Shown here: positions 25,398 to 33,781 of the stretch, in pieces
How positions within the stretch are numbered: the stretch's first letter is position 1
How the letters are laid out: every line of letters begins with the position of its first letter
Origin: CAVQOB01 sp963714325
GTDB taxonomy: Bacteria; Pseudomonadota; Alphaproteobacteria; Rhizobiales; Hyphomicrobiaceae
Reading direction: 5' to 3'
DNA: 64,000 bases
Assembly (NCBI GenBank): GCA_963714325.1
Contig: CAVQOB010000010.1
Coordinates: 62,001 to 126,000, forward strand
Program-made: the position numbers and the translations under genes
The notes under the pieces: model-generated
The model's input: only the letters and a program-made list of their open reading frames with translations
What the model was told of the DNA's origin: nothing
Databases searched by the model: none

Positions 25398-26915
25398 CTA
25401 TGGCGTCGTTGAGGCCGTTGTGATGACGTCGATCTTGCCATCACCGAGACTGCCCCAGCGATTGCGCAAGGCGTCCGCGATCGCACTGACGCCGTTCTCC
25501 TTCGTGCTCATGACCTGATAAACATCCGAGCCGATGGACGCGAACACATTGGCGTAGGCGCTTTCGAGGCTGGCAAAGGCTATGTCGTATTTGGCTTCGG
25601 CGACCAGCGTGTTCAACTCTTCGCGAATGAGCGTCTGTTCACTGACACGATCCGCCTCGGCCTCGCTGCGGATCTGGCGCACCAAGCGGTTCTGCACGGT
25701 GCGGTATTCGTCAGCGATCCGCAGTTCGCCAGCCAGATGCTGGTAGCGAATGCGGCTGACATGGACCTGCGTCATGATCGCCATGGTGACGGCGAGCGCT
25801 CGCGTTTTCAGCAGCGCATCCTGCTTGTCGATCACGTTGTCCTTGGCTGGATACTGGAAAACGCGCAGCAGGTTCCAACTGGCCTTCGCACCCCATCCGA
25901 CCCAATGATTGTGCAGCAGGAAGCTGTTGCTGTCGTAGTTCGGACCGGCGTACAGGTTGATGCCCGGCAACAATTCGAGCAGCGCCGCGTGCGCCTCGTG
26001 CTCGTTGATCCGTTGCTGGTAGAGGTTTTCCCTGACTTCCGAGCGCTGGCGCAGCGCCACGTCGATCAGGTTCTGCAATGGCATCTTGACGCGCGGCGAA
26101 CGCGGCGGCTGCGCCGGGATCGCCACCGTGAATTTTGTGCCCGGCGGAGCGTTCATGAGCGCGGCCAGTTGCGATTTGGAAACGATCAGGTCGCGTTGCA
26201 ATTCCTTGACCGCACGGCGGATCTCGACCAGCTCCCGCTCGTAAGTCAGCGATGTGATCAGCGAGACTTGTCGGCCGCTCGTCACCGAGCGAGCATTGGT
26301 CAGAGCCGTCTGAGCGCGATCCTCGAGCCGGCGAAGTTTGCGGATCAACCGCTCGGAACTGACGGTCCGCCAATAGGCCGAACGGACATCCTCGAGAATG
26401 CGATGCGCCACTTTGCGCTGCAGTTCTTCGCCGATCATCACTTTGTCGGCGGACTGGCGGGCGCGGATGTAGGACAGGCCGAAGTCGAGAATGTTCCAGC
26501 TGAAATTCAAATCCGAGGAGTGAAGACGTTTGTCCTGCGAGGTCAATTCGTCGAAATTGAAGGTATTGCTCGACAGGTTGAGACTGCTCGATGCGCTTGG
26601 CTTGTCGCGCGCCGCATAGCCGGCGCTGGCTGCAACATTCGGCAAGAGGTTGTAGTGGGCAAGATCGAGTTCGGCGGTGCGTAGCGACGTCTGCACAGCT
26701 TCGACCTGATAATCCAAATTGTATTTCAGCGCTCGCGCCATCGCCTCATAGAGGCCGACAGGCCGCGTGAACGGCTCCTGGTCGGCCGCAACGGCGCCGC
26801 GCTGCGCATCGGCCGCCTGCGAGATCTCGGTCGACGTAAGCGGCAAAACCGGCACGCTGCAGCCCGACATCAGCAGGGCCGAGATTGCTGCAATCGTCGT
26901 CATGCGCACGCGCAT
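25398..26915 (-). CDS. TolC/OEP-family outer membrane lipoprotein
   Basis: The ATG at 26915 is set by AAAGGAG seven bases upstream; a TTG directly before it is the longer alternative. The N-terminus is a lipoprotein signal with lipobox LMSGC. The body of about 505 residues has two OEP repeats with long amphipathic helices (YEAMARALKYNLDYQVEAVQ, DVRSAYWRTVSSERL, LYQQRINEHEAHAALLELLP, YQHLAGELRIADEYRTVQNR). This is the TolC-type outer-membrane tunnel topology. It is the first gene of the five-gene run and is followed by the adaptor after 8 bases. Likely role: exit duct for the giant protein. Confidence 0.88.
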   Translation of the reverse strand: MRVRMTTIAAISALLMSGCSVPVLPLTSTEISQAADAQRGAVAADQEPFTRPVGLYEAMARALKYNLDYQVEAVQTSLRTAELDLAHYNLLPNVAASAGYAARDKPSASSSLNLSSNTFNFDELTSQDKRLHSSDLNFSWNILDFGLSYIRARQSADKVMIGEELQRKVAHRILEDVRSAYWRTVSSERLIRKLRRLEDRAQTALTNARSVTSGRQVSLITSLTYERELVEIRRAVKELQRDLIVSKSQLAALMNAPPGTKFTVAIPAQPPRSPRVKMPLQNLIDVALRQRSEVRENLYQQRINEHEAHAALLELLPGINLYAGPNYDSNSFLLHNHWVGWGAKASWNLLRVFQYPAKDNVIDKQDALLKTRALAVTMAIMTQVHVSRIRYQHLAGELRIADEYRTVQNRLVRQIRSEAEADRVSEQTLIREELNTLVAEAKYDIAFASLESAYANVFASIGSDVYQVMSTKENGVSAIADALRNRWGSLGDGKIDVITTASTTP

Positions 26916-27375
26916 CAAACACTCCTTTGGAGATGCTAAGATAACGCAGCGAACAACTTGAACTTTTCAGCTTCGAGTTATCAAACGCTGACCGGCGCCA
27001 CTGACACGCAGTCCCCGAAAGCCGGACGCATTTGGTCTTCGAAAACGACAACTACACGTTGCTTGATTCGTCGAATACACCAAATATTGCGACGTAGACA
27101 GCGCGAATCCGGTCTAGACCAGTGGCGATCAAGCACCGGAATCGTTTACGATGTGTTAATGGTCGACGGTTGCTTGCTCGCGCCTTGGAATATGATTTTC
27201 TCCGTCGCAAGCCGCTGTCGCAATGCGATGCACGCCCCGCTTCCCACCACGTTACATGACCGGATCGTTTGATCAGCCCAAAACGGCTGACGTCGGCTGC
27301 AAACTATGGTCTGGTCGGAGCGGCCATTGCCAAGCTTGCAACTGTTCCACAACCGACTGCACTCCCGGAGCCCGT
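26916..27375. other. Divergent intergenic region
   Basis: This 460-bp gap separates the minus-strand export operon from the plus-strand amidohydrolase gene and so must hold both promoters. The only element assigned with some confidence is the AAAGGAG ribosome site of the TolC-like gene at its left edge. The plus-strand frame open from 27223 has no family resemblance before 27376 and is not called. Confidence 0.4.
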
Positions 27376-28542
27376 ATGCCCATCATTAATTCCGTCTCGA
27401 CGATGCAAGACGAGATCACCGCCTGGCGCCGCGACCTGCATGAAAACCCTGAACTGCTCTATGACGTGCACCGCACCGCCGCGATCGTTGCTGATAAACT
27501 CAAGGCCTTCGGCTGCGACGAAGTGGTTCCCGGCATCGGCAAGACCGGCGTCGTTGGCGTGATTCGCGGCCGCAAATCCACCTCAGGCCGCGTCATCGGC
27601 CTGCGCGCCGACATGGACGCGCTGCCAATGGAGGAGATCACTGGGCTCAGCTACGCGTCGAAGGTGCCGGGCAAGATGCACGCCTGCGGTCACGACGGCC
27701 ATACTGCGATGCTGCTCGGCGCTGCCAAATACCTTGCCGAGACGCGCAATTTCGACGGCACCGCAATCGTGATTTTCCAGCCGGCCGAAGAAGGCGGCGC
27801 CGGCGGCAAGGCGATGGTCGACGACGGCATGATGGAACGTTTTGGAGTCAACGAGGTCTATGGCATGCATTGTGCGCCGGGCATTCCGATTGGACAGTTT
27901 GCAACGCGCACCGGACCCATTCTCGCCGCCGCCGACTTCTTCAACATTTCGATCGAAGGCAAGGGCAGCCACGCCGCCGAACCTCACAAGGGCGTCGACA
28001 CGCTGGTCGTTGGCGCCAACATCCTGATTGCGTTTCAGTCCATCGTCGCACGCAACGTCGATCCGCTGAAATCCGGCGTTGTCACCGTCGGGACCTTTCG
28101 CGGCGGCCAGGCCTCGAATGTCATTCCGCAAAAGGCTGAACTGATCGGCACTGTGCGATCGCTGGAACCGGCGGTGCGGGACCTGCTGCAGAAGCGCGTC
28201 ACAGAGACAGCCGAAGGGATCGCCGCCGCCTATGGCGCAAAAGCAACCGTCGACTACCAACGCAACTACCCCGTCACCATCAACCACCCGAAGGAAACTG
28301 AATTCGCGGTCAATGTCGCGCGCTCGATCGCCGGCGCCGACAAAGTCGATGGTAATACGACGCCGATCATGGGTGGCGAGGATTTCTCCTTTATGCTCGA
28401 GGCCCGCCCCGGCAACATGATCTGGATCGGCAATGGCGAAAGCGCCGCCTGCCACCATCCCGCGTTCGACTTCAACGACAGCGCCATTCCGCATGGCGTC
28501 AGCTACTGGGCGCGGCTCATCGAAACAGCGCTCCCCGTTTGA
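27376..28542 (+). CDS. M20-family amidohydrolase (hippurate hydrolase / N-acyl amino acid deacylase type)
   Basis: This 388-residue protein starts at ATG 27376; the frame is open further upstream but without similarity. Metal-binding elements of the M20D amidohydrolases are present: GLRADMDALPMEE, KMHACGHDGHTAML, FQPAEEGGAGG, MHCAPGIPIGQF and the C-terminal MGGEDFSFML. A dimerisation insert is visible around GKGSHAAEPHKGVDT. Such enzymes hydrolyse N-acyl or N-aroyl amino acids, and relatives process IAA conjugates. It lies 19 bases before the 2-hydroxyacid dehydrogenase gene, so the two are probably co-transcribed. The substrate is not identifiable. Confidence 0.9.
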   Translation: MPIINSVSTMQDEITAWRRDLHENPELLYDVHRTAAIVADKLKAFGCDEVVPGIGKTGVVGVIRGRKSTSGRVIGLRADMDALPMEEITGLSYASKVPGKMHACGHDGHTAMLLGAAKYLAETRNFDGTAIVIFQPAEEGGAGGKAMVDDGMMERFGVNEVYGMHCAPGIPIGQFATRTGPILAAADFFNISIEGKGSHAAEPHKGVDTLVVGANILIAFQSIVARNVDPLKSGVVTVGTFRGGQASNVIPQKAELIGTVRSLEPAVRDLLQKRVTETAEGIAAAYGAKATVDYQRNYPVTINHPKETEFAVNVARSIAGADKVDGNTTPIMGGEDFSFMLEARPGNMIWIGNGESAACHHPAFDFNDSAIPHGVSYWARLIETALPV

Positions 28543-28561
28543 CATCGAGGTCATCGCCACC

Positions 28562-29530
28562 ATGAAAATCGTCTTTCACGGCCAAAACGCAAAAGCCTTC
28601 CGCCCGGATTTCGAGACATTGCTCACCGGAGCACACACCATCACGCAGTTGCCGGATGCTTTAGAAAGTGAGCAGGCCCAGCGCGCTTTTGCCGAGGCCG
28701 ACGTTATCATCGGCATCAAGCTCGATGCCACACTGCCGAAACCGGAGCGCCTGCGGCTTTATCATGCGCCTGCCGCCGGTACCGACGCCATTGATCTGGC
28801 GCTGCTGCCGGCCGGAGCCGCGCTATGCAATTGCCATGGACACGAGCGGGCGATTGCTGAATACGTCATGACCGCGCTGCTGCTGCGGCACGTGCCCATT
28901 CCCGCCGCCGACCGCGACCTGCGGAAGGGACAATGGACGTATTGGTGGGGCTTTGCGGACGGCGCGCGCAATGAACTTGGCGCCACCAGCGTTGGGCTAC
29001 TCGGTTTCGGACACATCGGCCGCGAGATCGCCGCACGCGCCAAGGCCTTCGGCATGCGCGTGACTGTGTGCAATCGCTCGCCCGTCGCCACCAGCGAACT
29101 CGTCGACGCATATTATCCGCTTTCCGCGCGCGATGCCTTCATGGCGTCTGCCGACGCGATCGTCGTCGGCCTGCCGCTGCTGCCGGAAACGACCGGCTTC
29201 GTTGGCGCGACGGCGCTAGCGGCGATGCGGCCGACGGGCGTGCTGATCAATGTCGCGCGCGGGCCGGTCGTTGATGAGGCGGCGCTCTATGATGCGCTCG
29301 CGAAGAAGAGCATCGCCGGCGCGATCATCGATACGTGGTACATCTATCCGACACCCAAGGAGCCCTCGCCGCTGCCGGCTCGCTTGCCCTTCCACACACT
29401 CGACAATTGCGTGCTGACGCCACACATGTCCGGCTGGACCAGCGGCACGATCCGGCGGCGGCAGGAAACGATGGCCGGCAATATTGAGCGGCTGCGTTCC
29501 GGCGAACCGTTGATCAATAAACTTCGCTGA
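28562..29530 (+). CDS. D-2-hydroxyacid dehydrogenase family protein
   Basis: This NAD(P)-dependent oxidoreductase of 322 residues has the Rossmann motif LLGFGHIGREIA, the substrate-binding Arg segment INVARGPVVDEAALYDAL and the catalytic His in LTPHMSGWTSG. The usual catalytic Glu, found in the D-V-F-E stretch that follows, is replaced: here it reads IIDTWYIYPTP. That resembles the formate-dehydrogenase-like arrangement more than a standard lactate or glycerate dehydrogenase. It lies 19 bases behind the amidohydrolase gene. The substrate is open. Confidence 0.82.
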   Translation: MKIVFHGQNAKAFRPDFETLLTGAHTITQLPDALESEQAQRAFAEADVIIGIKLDATLPKPERLRLYHAPAAGTDAIDLALLPAGAALCNCHGHERAIAEYVMTALLLRHVPIPAADRDLRKGQWTYWWGFADGARNELGATSVGLLGFGHIGREIAARAKAFGMRVTVCNRSPVATSELVDAYYPLSARDAFMASADAIVVGLPLLPETTGFVGATALAAMRPTGVLINVARGPVVDEAALYDALAKKSIAGAIIDTWYIYPTPKEPSPLPARLPFHTLDNCVLTPHMSGWTSGTIRRRQETMAGNIERLRSGEPLINKLR

Positions 29531-29674
29531 GTGATACCGCCGAGCGAAATCAACGACCTGTCATTCTCATGCGCTCGGCGAGGCCGCGACCGCGGCGCAG
29601 TGCAAGCGCCGTAACGCGAGAGTTCAGACCGCTTCAGGTCGGAACGTTCGCACGAAAGCAGAACGCGTCGCCAA

Positions 29675-30016
29675 TCAATAAGGGCGACAGGGGATTGCAT
29701 CGATGCGGCAGGAGAAATCCTTAGCGCCTGTCCGGCTACAATTCAGTGTTTTACTGATGGCGATGCGGACATCGGCCCAGGCACTGCCATATTCCAAATC
29801 GGTGAAGCCGATCCAGTCCTTCGCGGCTGCCGCCTCTGCCGCCTTCATGGACGATCCCGTGCCACTGCCGCCATGATAGTGGTCGACCATGCAGGTCTTC
29901 TTGCCGACTTTGCGCCAGTCATGCATTGAGGCAAGGCCTGAGTCCTGCGCCACCGCCGGCAGCGCCCCTCCCATCAGGCCAACGCCCACGATCAAACCCA
30001 ATAGAGCTTTCAACAT
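29675..30016 (-). CDS. Small secreted protein of unknown function
   Basis: This 113-residue protein has a clear Sec signal peptide (LLGLIVGVGLMGGALPAVAQ, cleavage after AVAQ). The mature part is about 90 residues with four Cys residues (KTCMVDHYHGG, LNCSR, FSCRIDAIPCRPY), suggesting two disulfides in the periplasm. I do not recognise a named family. It is monocistronic, tail to tail with the dehydrogenase gene. A weak hairpin with arms CGCCGAGCG (29538-29546) and CGCTCGGCG (29572-29580) lies in the gap between them. Confidence 0.65.
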   Translation of the reverse strand: MLKALLGLIVGVGLMGGALPAVAQDSGLASMHDWRKVGKKTCMVDHYHGGSGTGSSMKAAEAAAAKDWIGFTDLEYGSAWADVRIAISKTLNCSRTGAKDFSCRIDAIPCRPY

Positions 30017-30172
30017 CGCGACAGTTCCCAGTGCAAACGGTGTGCAAAAGTCCGAGCAACCGCTGACTGATTCTGCACGGTCTGGGGAGTTTTACGCGAG
30101 GCCTTGACAGCCGAATTATTGCGCCCGGCGCAAAGGCGCCACAGGTGGTGCTCAGCATTTGCACAACGCGTG

Positions 30173-30628
30173 TCAACCGAGGCGGATAGCGTCCAGCGCC
30201 GCTCGCATGGTCGCTGGGATCGGTTCCGGCTTCTGTGTCGCGCGCGAAACGAAGACGTGCACGAAATAGCCATCGGCGCGAGCGAACTTTTCCCCGGCGC
30301 CGAACAGCGCGATTTCATAACGCACCGATGAGGTGCCAAGCCGGCCAACGCGCAACGCTGCCTGCACCGGTTCGGGATAGGCGAAGGAGCGGTGAAAGCG
30401 GCAAAAACTTTCCGGCACGATGCCAATCACGGGACTGGCGTGAATGTCGAGTTGGCCGACATCGATCAGGTAGCGGTTCACGATCGTATCGAAGTAGGAA
30501 TAATAGACGACATTATTGACGTGGCCGTAAACGTCATTGTCCATCCAGCGGGTTGGGATATCGAGAAACCATCGATAGTGTTCGCGCCGTTCAGGCGGAA
30601 GCTTTGCTGCGTTCTGTGTCGGGCTCAT
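30173..30628 (-). CDS. Acyl-CoA thioesterase, 4HBT hotdog fold
   Basis: This 151-residue hotdog protein carries the 4-hydroxybenzoyl-CoA thioesterase signature: RWMDNDVYGHVNNVVYYSYF with the catalytic Asp, then the central helix DTIVNRYLID. A second half follows (FHRSFAYPEPVQAALRVGRL, VRYEIALFG). Members hydrolyse short- to medium-chain or aromatic acyl-CoA thioesters. It is divergent from the cytosine deaminase gene across a 69-bp gap. The physiological substrate is unknown. Confidence 0.85.
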   Translation of the reverse strand: MSPTQNAAKLPPERREHYRWFLDIPTRWMDNDVYGHVNNVVYYSYFDTIVNRYLIDVGQLDIHASPVIGIVPESFCRFHRSFAYPEPVQAALRVGRLGTSSVRYEIALFGAGEKFARADGYFVHVFVSRATQKPEPIPATMRAALDAIRLG

Positions 30629-30697
30629 GCCTCTTCCCGTTTTGGATTTCGCGCGGCATCATGCACGCTTGCAATGACCTTCGGCAAGGAGTGAGAC

Positions 30698-31153
30698 ATG
30701 GTGGGCCTCAACGCGACCGACGCGCAATTTCTGGCCCGCGCCTATGCGCAGGCCAAGCTCGGCTATGACGAGGGTGGGTGCCCGATCGGCAGCGTGCTTG
30801 CCGAGGGGAGCCGCCTCATTGCCGAAGGCCGCAATCGCCGCGTCCAGGATGGTGACCCGATCGCGCACGGCGAGATGGACTGCCTGCGCCGCGCTGGCCG
30901 GCAGCTGAGCTACCGGTCGATGACGCTCTATACGTCACTCAGCCCCTGCATGATGTGTTCCGGCACCATCCTGCAGTTTTCGATCCCCCGCGTCATCATT
31001 GGCGAGGCGCGGAATTTTCCCGGCAATCCCGATTTCCTGCGCGCGCGCGGCGTCGAGGTTGTCATCGCCGACGACGCCGATTGTATCGCGCTGATGGCTC
31101 GCTTCATCCTGGAGAAACCGGCACTGTGGAACGAGGACATCGCAGCAGAGTAG
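30698..31153 (+). CDS. Cytosine deaminase, yeast (Fcy1) type
   Basis: The start at 30698 follows AAGGAG. The 151-residue protein has the zinc signature of CDA-fold nucleobase deaminases: HGEMDCL (His and catalytic Glu) and SLSPCMMCSG (two Cys ligands). The overall sequence follows the fungal Fcy1 pattern (LGYDEGGCPIG, LYTSLSPC, IPRVIIGEARNF, RGVEVVIADD, and a C-terminal W-N-E-D-I end) rather than the TadA or ComE patterns. Predicted reaction: cytosine to uracil plus ammonia in pyrimidine salvage. It converges on the ferredoxin reductase gene with a 9-bp gap. Confidence 0.82.
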   Translation: MVGLNATDAQFLARAYAQAKLGYDEGGCPIGSVLAEGSRLIAEGRNRRVQDGDPIAHGEMDCLRRAGRQLSYRSMTLYTSLSPCMMCSGTILQFSIPRVIIGEARNFPGNPDFLRARGVEVVIADDADCIALMARFILEKPALWNEDIAAE

Positions 31154-31162
31154 TGTGGCGCC

Positions 31163-32209
31163 TCAGCTCTTGACGCCGAGCTTCCTCTGCAGGCTCGACG
31201 ACGAGGTGGTGTACTGGAACAGCACCTTCTTGTCGGGATAGACGATTTTGTGCGCCGCTTGCGACATCAATGCCGCTTCATGGAAACCCGACAGGATCAG
31301 CTTCAGCTTGCCTGGATAAGTATTGATATCGCCGATCGCGAAAATGCCTTTGGCGCTGGTCTCGAACTTTTCGGTATCGACGGTGATCAGGTTCTCATTG
31401 AGATTGAGCCCCCAATCGGCGACGGGGCCGAGCTTCATCGTCAAACCGAAGAAGGGCAGCAGGCGATTGCACGCCAGCCGTTGCTCGCCGTCCTTGGTCT
31501 TGAGCGTCACGGCTGCGAGTTCGCCGTGGTCGCCATGCAGCGCCGTCACCTGGCCGATGGCGAGCTTCATCTGCTTGGCGGCCACCATCGCGCGCATCTT
31601 CTCGACGGAGTGCGGCGCGCCGCGGAACTCGTCGCGGCGATGCATCAGCGTCAGTGAGTTTGCGATCGGCTGCAGATTGAGCGTCCAATCGAGCGCGCTG
31701 TCGCCGCCGCCAACGATCAGCACGTCCTTGCCGCGAAACTGATCCATTTTCCGAACGGCATAGAAAACGCTTTTTCCTTCATAGGCATCAATGCCAGCCA
31801 GTGGTGGCCGCTTCGGCGTGAACGAGCCGCCGCCCGCAGCGATCACTACGACCTTGGCGTAAAATGTCTTGCCATTGTCTGTGTCGACGCGGAAGCGGCC
31901 ATCCGTTTCGCGCTTCAGCGCGTCGATGCGTTCGCCGAGATGAAACACCGGCGTGAACGGTTTGATCTGCTCCATCAGCCGGTCCGTCAGCTCCTGCCCG
32001 GTGACGATGGGGAGGGCTGGAATATCGTAGATCGGTTTTTCCGGGTAGAGTTCGGCGCACTGACCGCCGACCTTGTCGAGGATGTCGACGACATGGCACT
32101 TAATGTCGAGCAGGCCAAGCTCGAAGACCGCGAACAGGCCGCAAGGCCCCGCGCCAATAATCAGCGCATCGGTATCAATCGGATTGGCTCCGGGCTTTAC
32201 GTCTTCCAT
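31163..32209 (-). CDS. Ferredoxin-NADP(+) reductase, thioredoxin-reductase-like type
   Basis: This 348-residue flavoprotein has an FAD motif (IIGAGPCGLFA), a second nucleotide motif (IVGGGDSALDW) and the C-terminal FAD segment KGIFAIGDINTYPGK. It lacks the CxxC redox pair of thioredoxin reductases, and its long C-terminal extension (KVLFQYTTSSSSLQRKLGV) is typical of the YumC/FNR class, where it covers the flavin. It transfers electrons between NADPH and ferredoxin. The 2Fe-2S ferredoxin gene is the next gene upstream on the same strand and a likely partner. Confidence 0.88.
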   Translation of the reverse strand: MEDVKPGANPIDTDALIIGAGPCGLFAVFELGLLDIKCHVVDILDKVGGQCAELYPEKPIYDIPALPIVTGQELTDRLMEQIKPFTPVFHLGERIDALKRETDGRFRVDTDNGKTFYAKVVVIAAGGGSFTPKRPPLAGIDAYEGKSVFYAVRKMDQFRGKDVLIVGGGDSALDWTLNLQPIANSLTLMHRRDEFRGAPHSVEKMRAMVAAKQMKLAIGQVTALHGDHGELAAVTLKTKDGEQRLACNRLLPFFGLTMKLGPVADWGLNLNENLITVDTEKFETSAKGIFAIGDINTYPGKLKLILSGFHEAALMSQAAHKIVYPDKKVLFQYTTSSSSLQRKLGVKS

Positions 32210-32577
32210 CTTCTGATCCCTGTTCGAATGCCATTCCAGCCCATCCGCGCGGCCGGATGGAGCGGTCTATAGGGCGGGTTGGCGCGGGAATGCAACTCGG
32301 ACGCGATCACCGCCACGTCAAGTTCGAGGCCGCCGCTTGATGCGGATGGTCTGATACCAGCATGCAAAACGTCCGGCCCGCGATTGTTTGGTTCGTCTTG
32401 GTGGTCGATCGCGAGGCAAATCTATTGCTCACTGGTATAAGGTCTGGGGTATTAGGCCTGGAATTTCATTGTTTTGGTCACCGCGACGCGGCCGGGGCTC
32501 GAACACCGAACCACTGGCGAGCAGCCCGATCTTGGAACTGCTCGACGCAACAACGGCCTGACCCAGAATTGCCGGCC
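32210..32577. other. Intergenic stretch without a recognisable gene
   Basis: This 368-bp gap lies between the ferredoxin gene and the reductase gene. Short frames exist on both strands but none has family resemblance or a ribosome site. A GTTCGAGCC string on the minus strand at about 32500 recalls a tRNA T-loop, but no acceptor or T-stem pairing was found, so no tRNA is called. It probably holds the reductase promoter. Confidence 0.35.
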
Positions 32578-32898
32578 TCAAAACTGCTTGTCGGGCACCC
32601 GGATGATCAGTCCATCCAGCGCGGCCGTGATCTTGATCTGGCAAGACAACCGGCTCTCTTCGCGGACGTCGAACGCAAAGTCGAGCATGTCCTCTTCCAT
32701 CTCGGCCGGCTTGCCGACTTTCTCGCGCCAGCCGGCATCGATGTAGACATGACATGTCGCGCAGGCGCAGGCGCCGCCACACTCCGCTTCGATGCCTGAG
32801 ATGAGATTCTTTTTGGCGGCTTCCATGACTGTCATGCCAGGTTCGGCGTCGACGACCTGCTGGGTACCATCGGGTTGAACGTATGTGATCTTCGCCAT
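32578..32898 (-). CDS. 2Fe-2S ferredoxin, adrenodoxin/putidaredoxin type
   Basis: From the ATG at 32898 the product has 106 residues (the frame allows an earlier ATG at 32922). It reads MAKITYVQPDG, then the cluster loop ECGGACACATCHVYI, giving the C-x5-C-x2-C spacing, and the fourth Cys in SRLSCQIK. The C-terminal DGLIIRVPDKQF is typical of adrenodoxin-like ferredoxins. These serve cytochrome P450s, Rieske oxygenases or Fe-S assembly. The reductase gene downstream suggests a self-contained NADPH to ferredoxin chain. Confidence 0.9.
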   Translation of the reverse strand: MAKITYVQPDGTQQVVDAEPGMTVMEAAKKNLISGIEAECGGACACATCHVYIDAGWREKVGKPAEMEEDMLDFAFDVREESRLSCQIKITAALDGLIIRVPDKQF

Positions 32899-33029
32899 TG
32901 CCGCCTTCGTTGCTCCACGCATGATCGAGCGGCGCTATTCGCTTACCGCCGCCAGTCCATTGATGCGCGCGAGTGATACCGGCGCCGCCCATGGAATTCA
33001 AGCGCGGCAGATAAACCCAGTCGGAGACG

Positions 33030-33452
33030 TCATGCCTCGGGGAAGATTTCGATGACGTAGCGGGTCGCTTCGTCCGCAGCCTCGATGATGACGTCGATCG
33101 AGAATTGGCGACGATCAGTATCCCCGCCAAATCTGAGCTTCTCGGCCGCTTCGGCTGCCCGGGCCAGACGCCAGCAACCGACCGCGCGGGCGGAACCCTT
33201 GAGCGTGTGTGCGGCATCATACCAAGTCTTGGGTGTATCGGCGTCTTTGAGCCGCGCAATGTAGATCGGTGCGTGTTGCGCGAACAAATAAAGAACTTCG
33301 CGTTCCAGTTCGCGATTACCGAAGGTAAAGCGCTTCAGGTAAGCAAAATCGATCGGTTTGATGATCGCTTCGCGCGGGTAGCGCCGGCGCTCGACAAAGC
33401 CTTTTTTCGGCTGCTCTCGGACATCAACATCCAATACCATCGCCAATGACAT
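33030..33452 (-). CDS. Hpt-domain phosphotransfer protein
   Basis: The product is about 140 residues from the ATG at 33452; an ATG at 33518 is possible and one at 33440 is close by. It contains the histidine phosphotransfer signature WYDAAHTLKGSARAVGCWRL with the phospho-accepting His in AHTLKGSA, inside a helical bundle (LEREVLYLFAQHAPIYIARL, RAAEAAEKLRFGG). A basic linker (VERRRYPREAIIKPIDF) precedes it. No histidine kinase or response regulator is nearby, so the relay partners are elsewhere. It is divergent from the large coiled-coil gene. Confidence 0.8.
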   Translation of the reverse strand: MSLAMVLDVDVREQPKKGFVERRRYPREAIIKPIDFAYLKRFTFGNRELEREVLYLFAQHAPIYIARLKDADTPKTWYDAAHTLKGSARAVGCWRLARAAEAAEKLRFGGDTDRRQFSIDVIIEAADEATRYVIEIFPEA

Positions 33453-33781
33453 CTCAGGCCCCCGTCGCACCAACTCGCCAATTCCGCGCCGCGCATCGTG
33501 CGGATTCCATCGCAACATCCACAGAAGTGGTCGGGTCAGAGTGTAATGCTCAGCCGATAAACCGCCGTTAAGAAGTATGGCTAGCAGGTCACAAAGATGA
33601 ATAAGACAGTCTTCGTGGGCCCCTTAACCACCTGGAAAGAGTTCTTCTTTTTGCCCCAAAGCCTGATTACAAGGACATGCTGGACGAAAAGCGCGCGGCC
33701 TGTATTTTTACGGGGATTGCGTGCTTATTTCTCTGAATGTGCATCGACTTAGCGAGTAAGCTGGGCCTAAGGTGAGGCGTC

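Noticed and set aside
27583..28563. 326-codon minus-strand frame opposite the amidohydrolase
   Set aside because: It is a complete shadow of a gene with clear M20 motifs, with no ribosome site or family resemblance.
29538..29580. Hairpin between the dehydrogenase and small secreted protein genes as a terminator
   Set aside because: The 9-bp arms have a 25-base loop and no T-run on either strand, so it is mentioned only in passing.
32429..32560. tRNA-like T-loop string on the minus strand
   Set aside because: GTTCGAGCC is present, but no T-stem, acceptor stem or anticodon arm could be paired.
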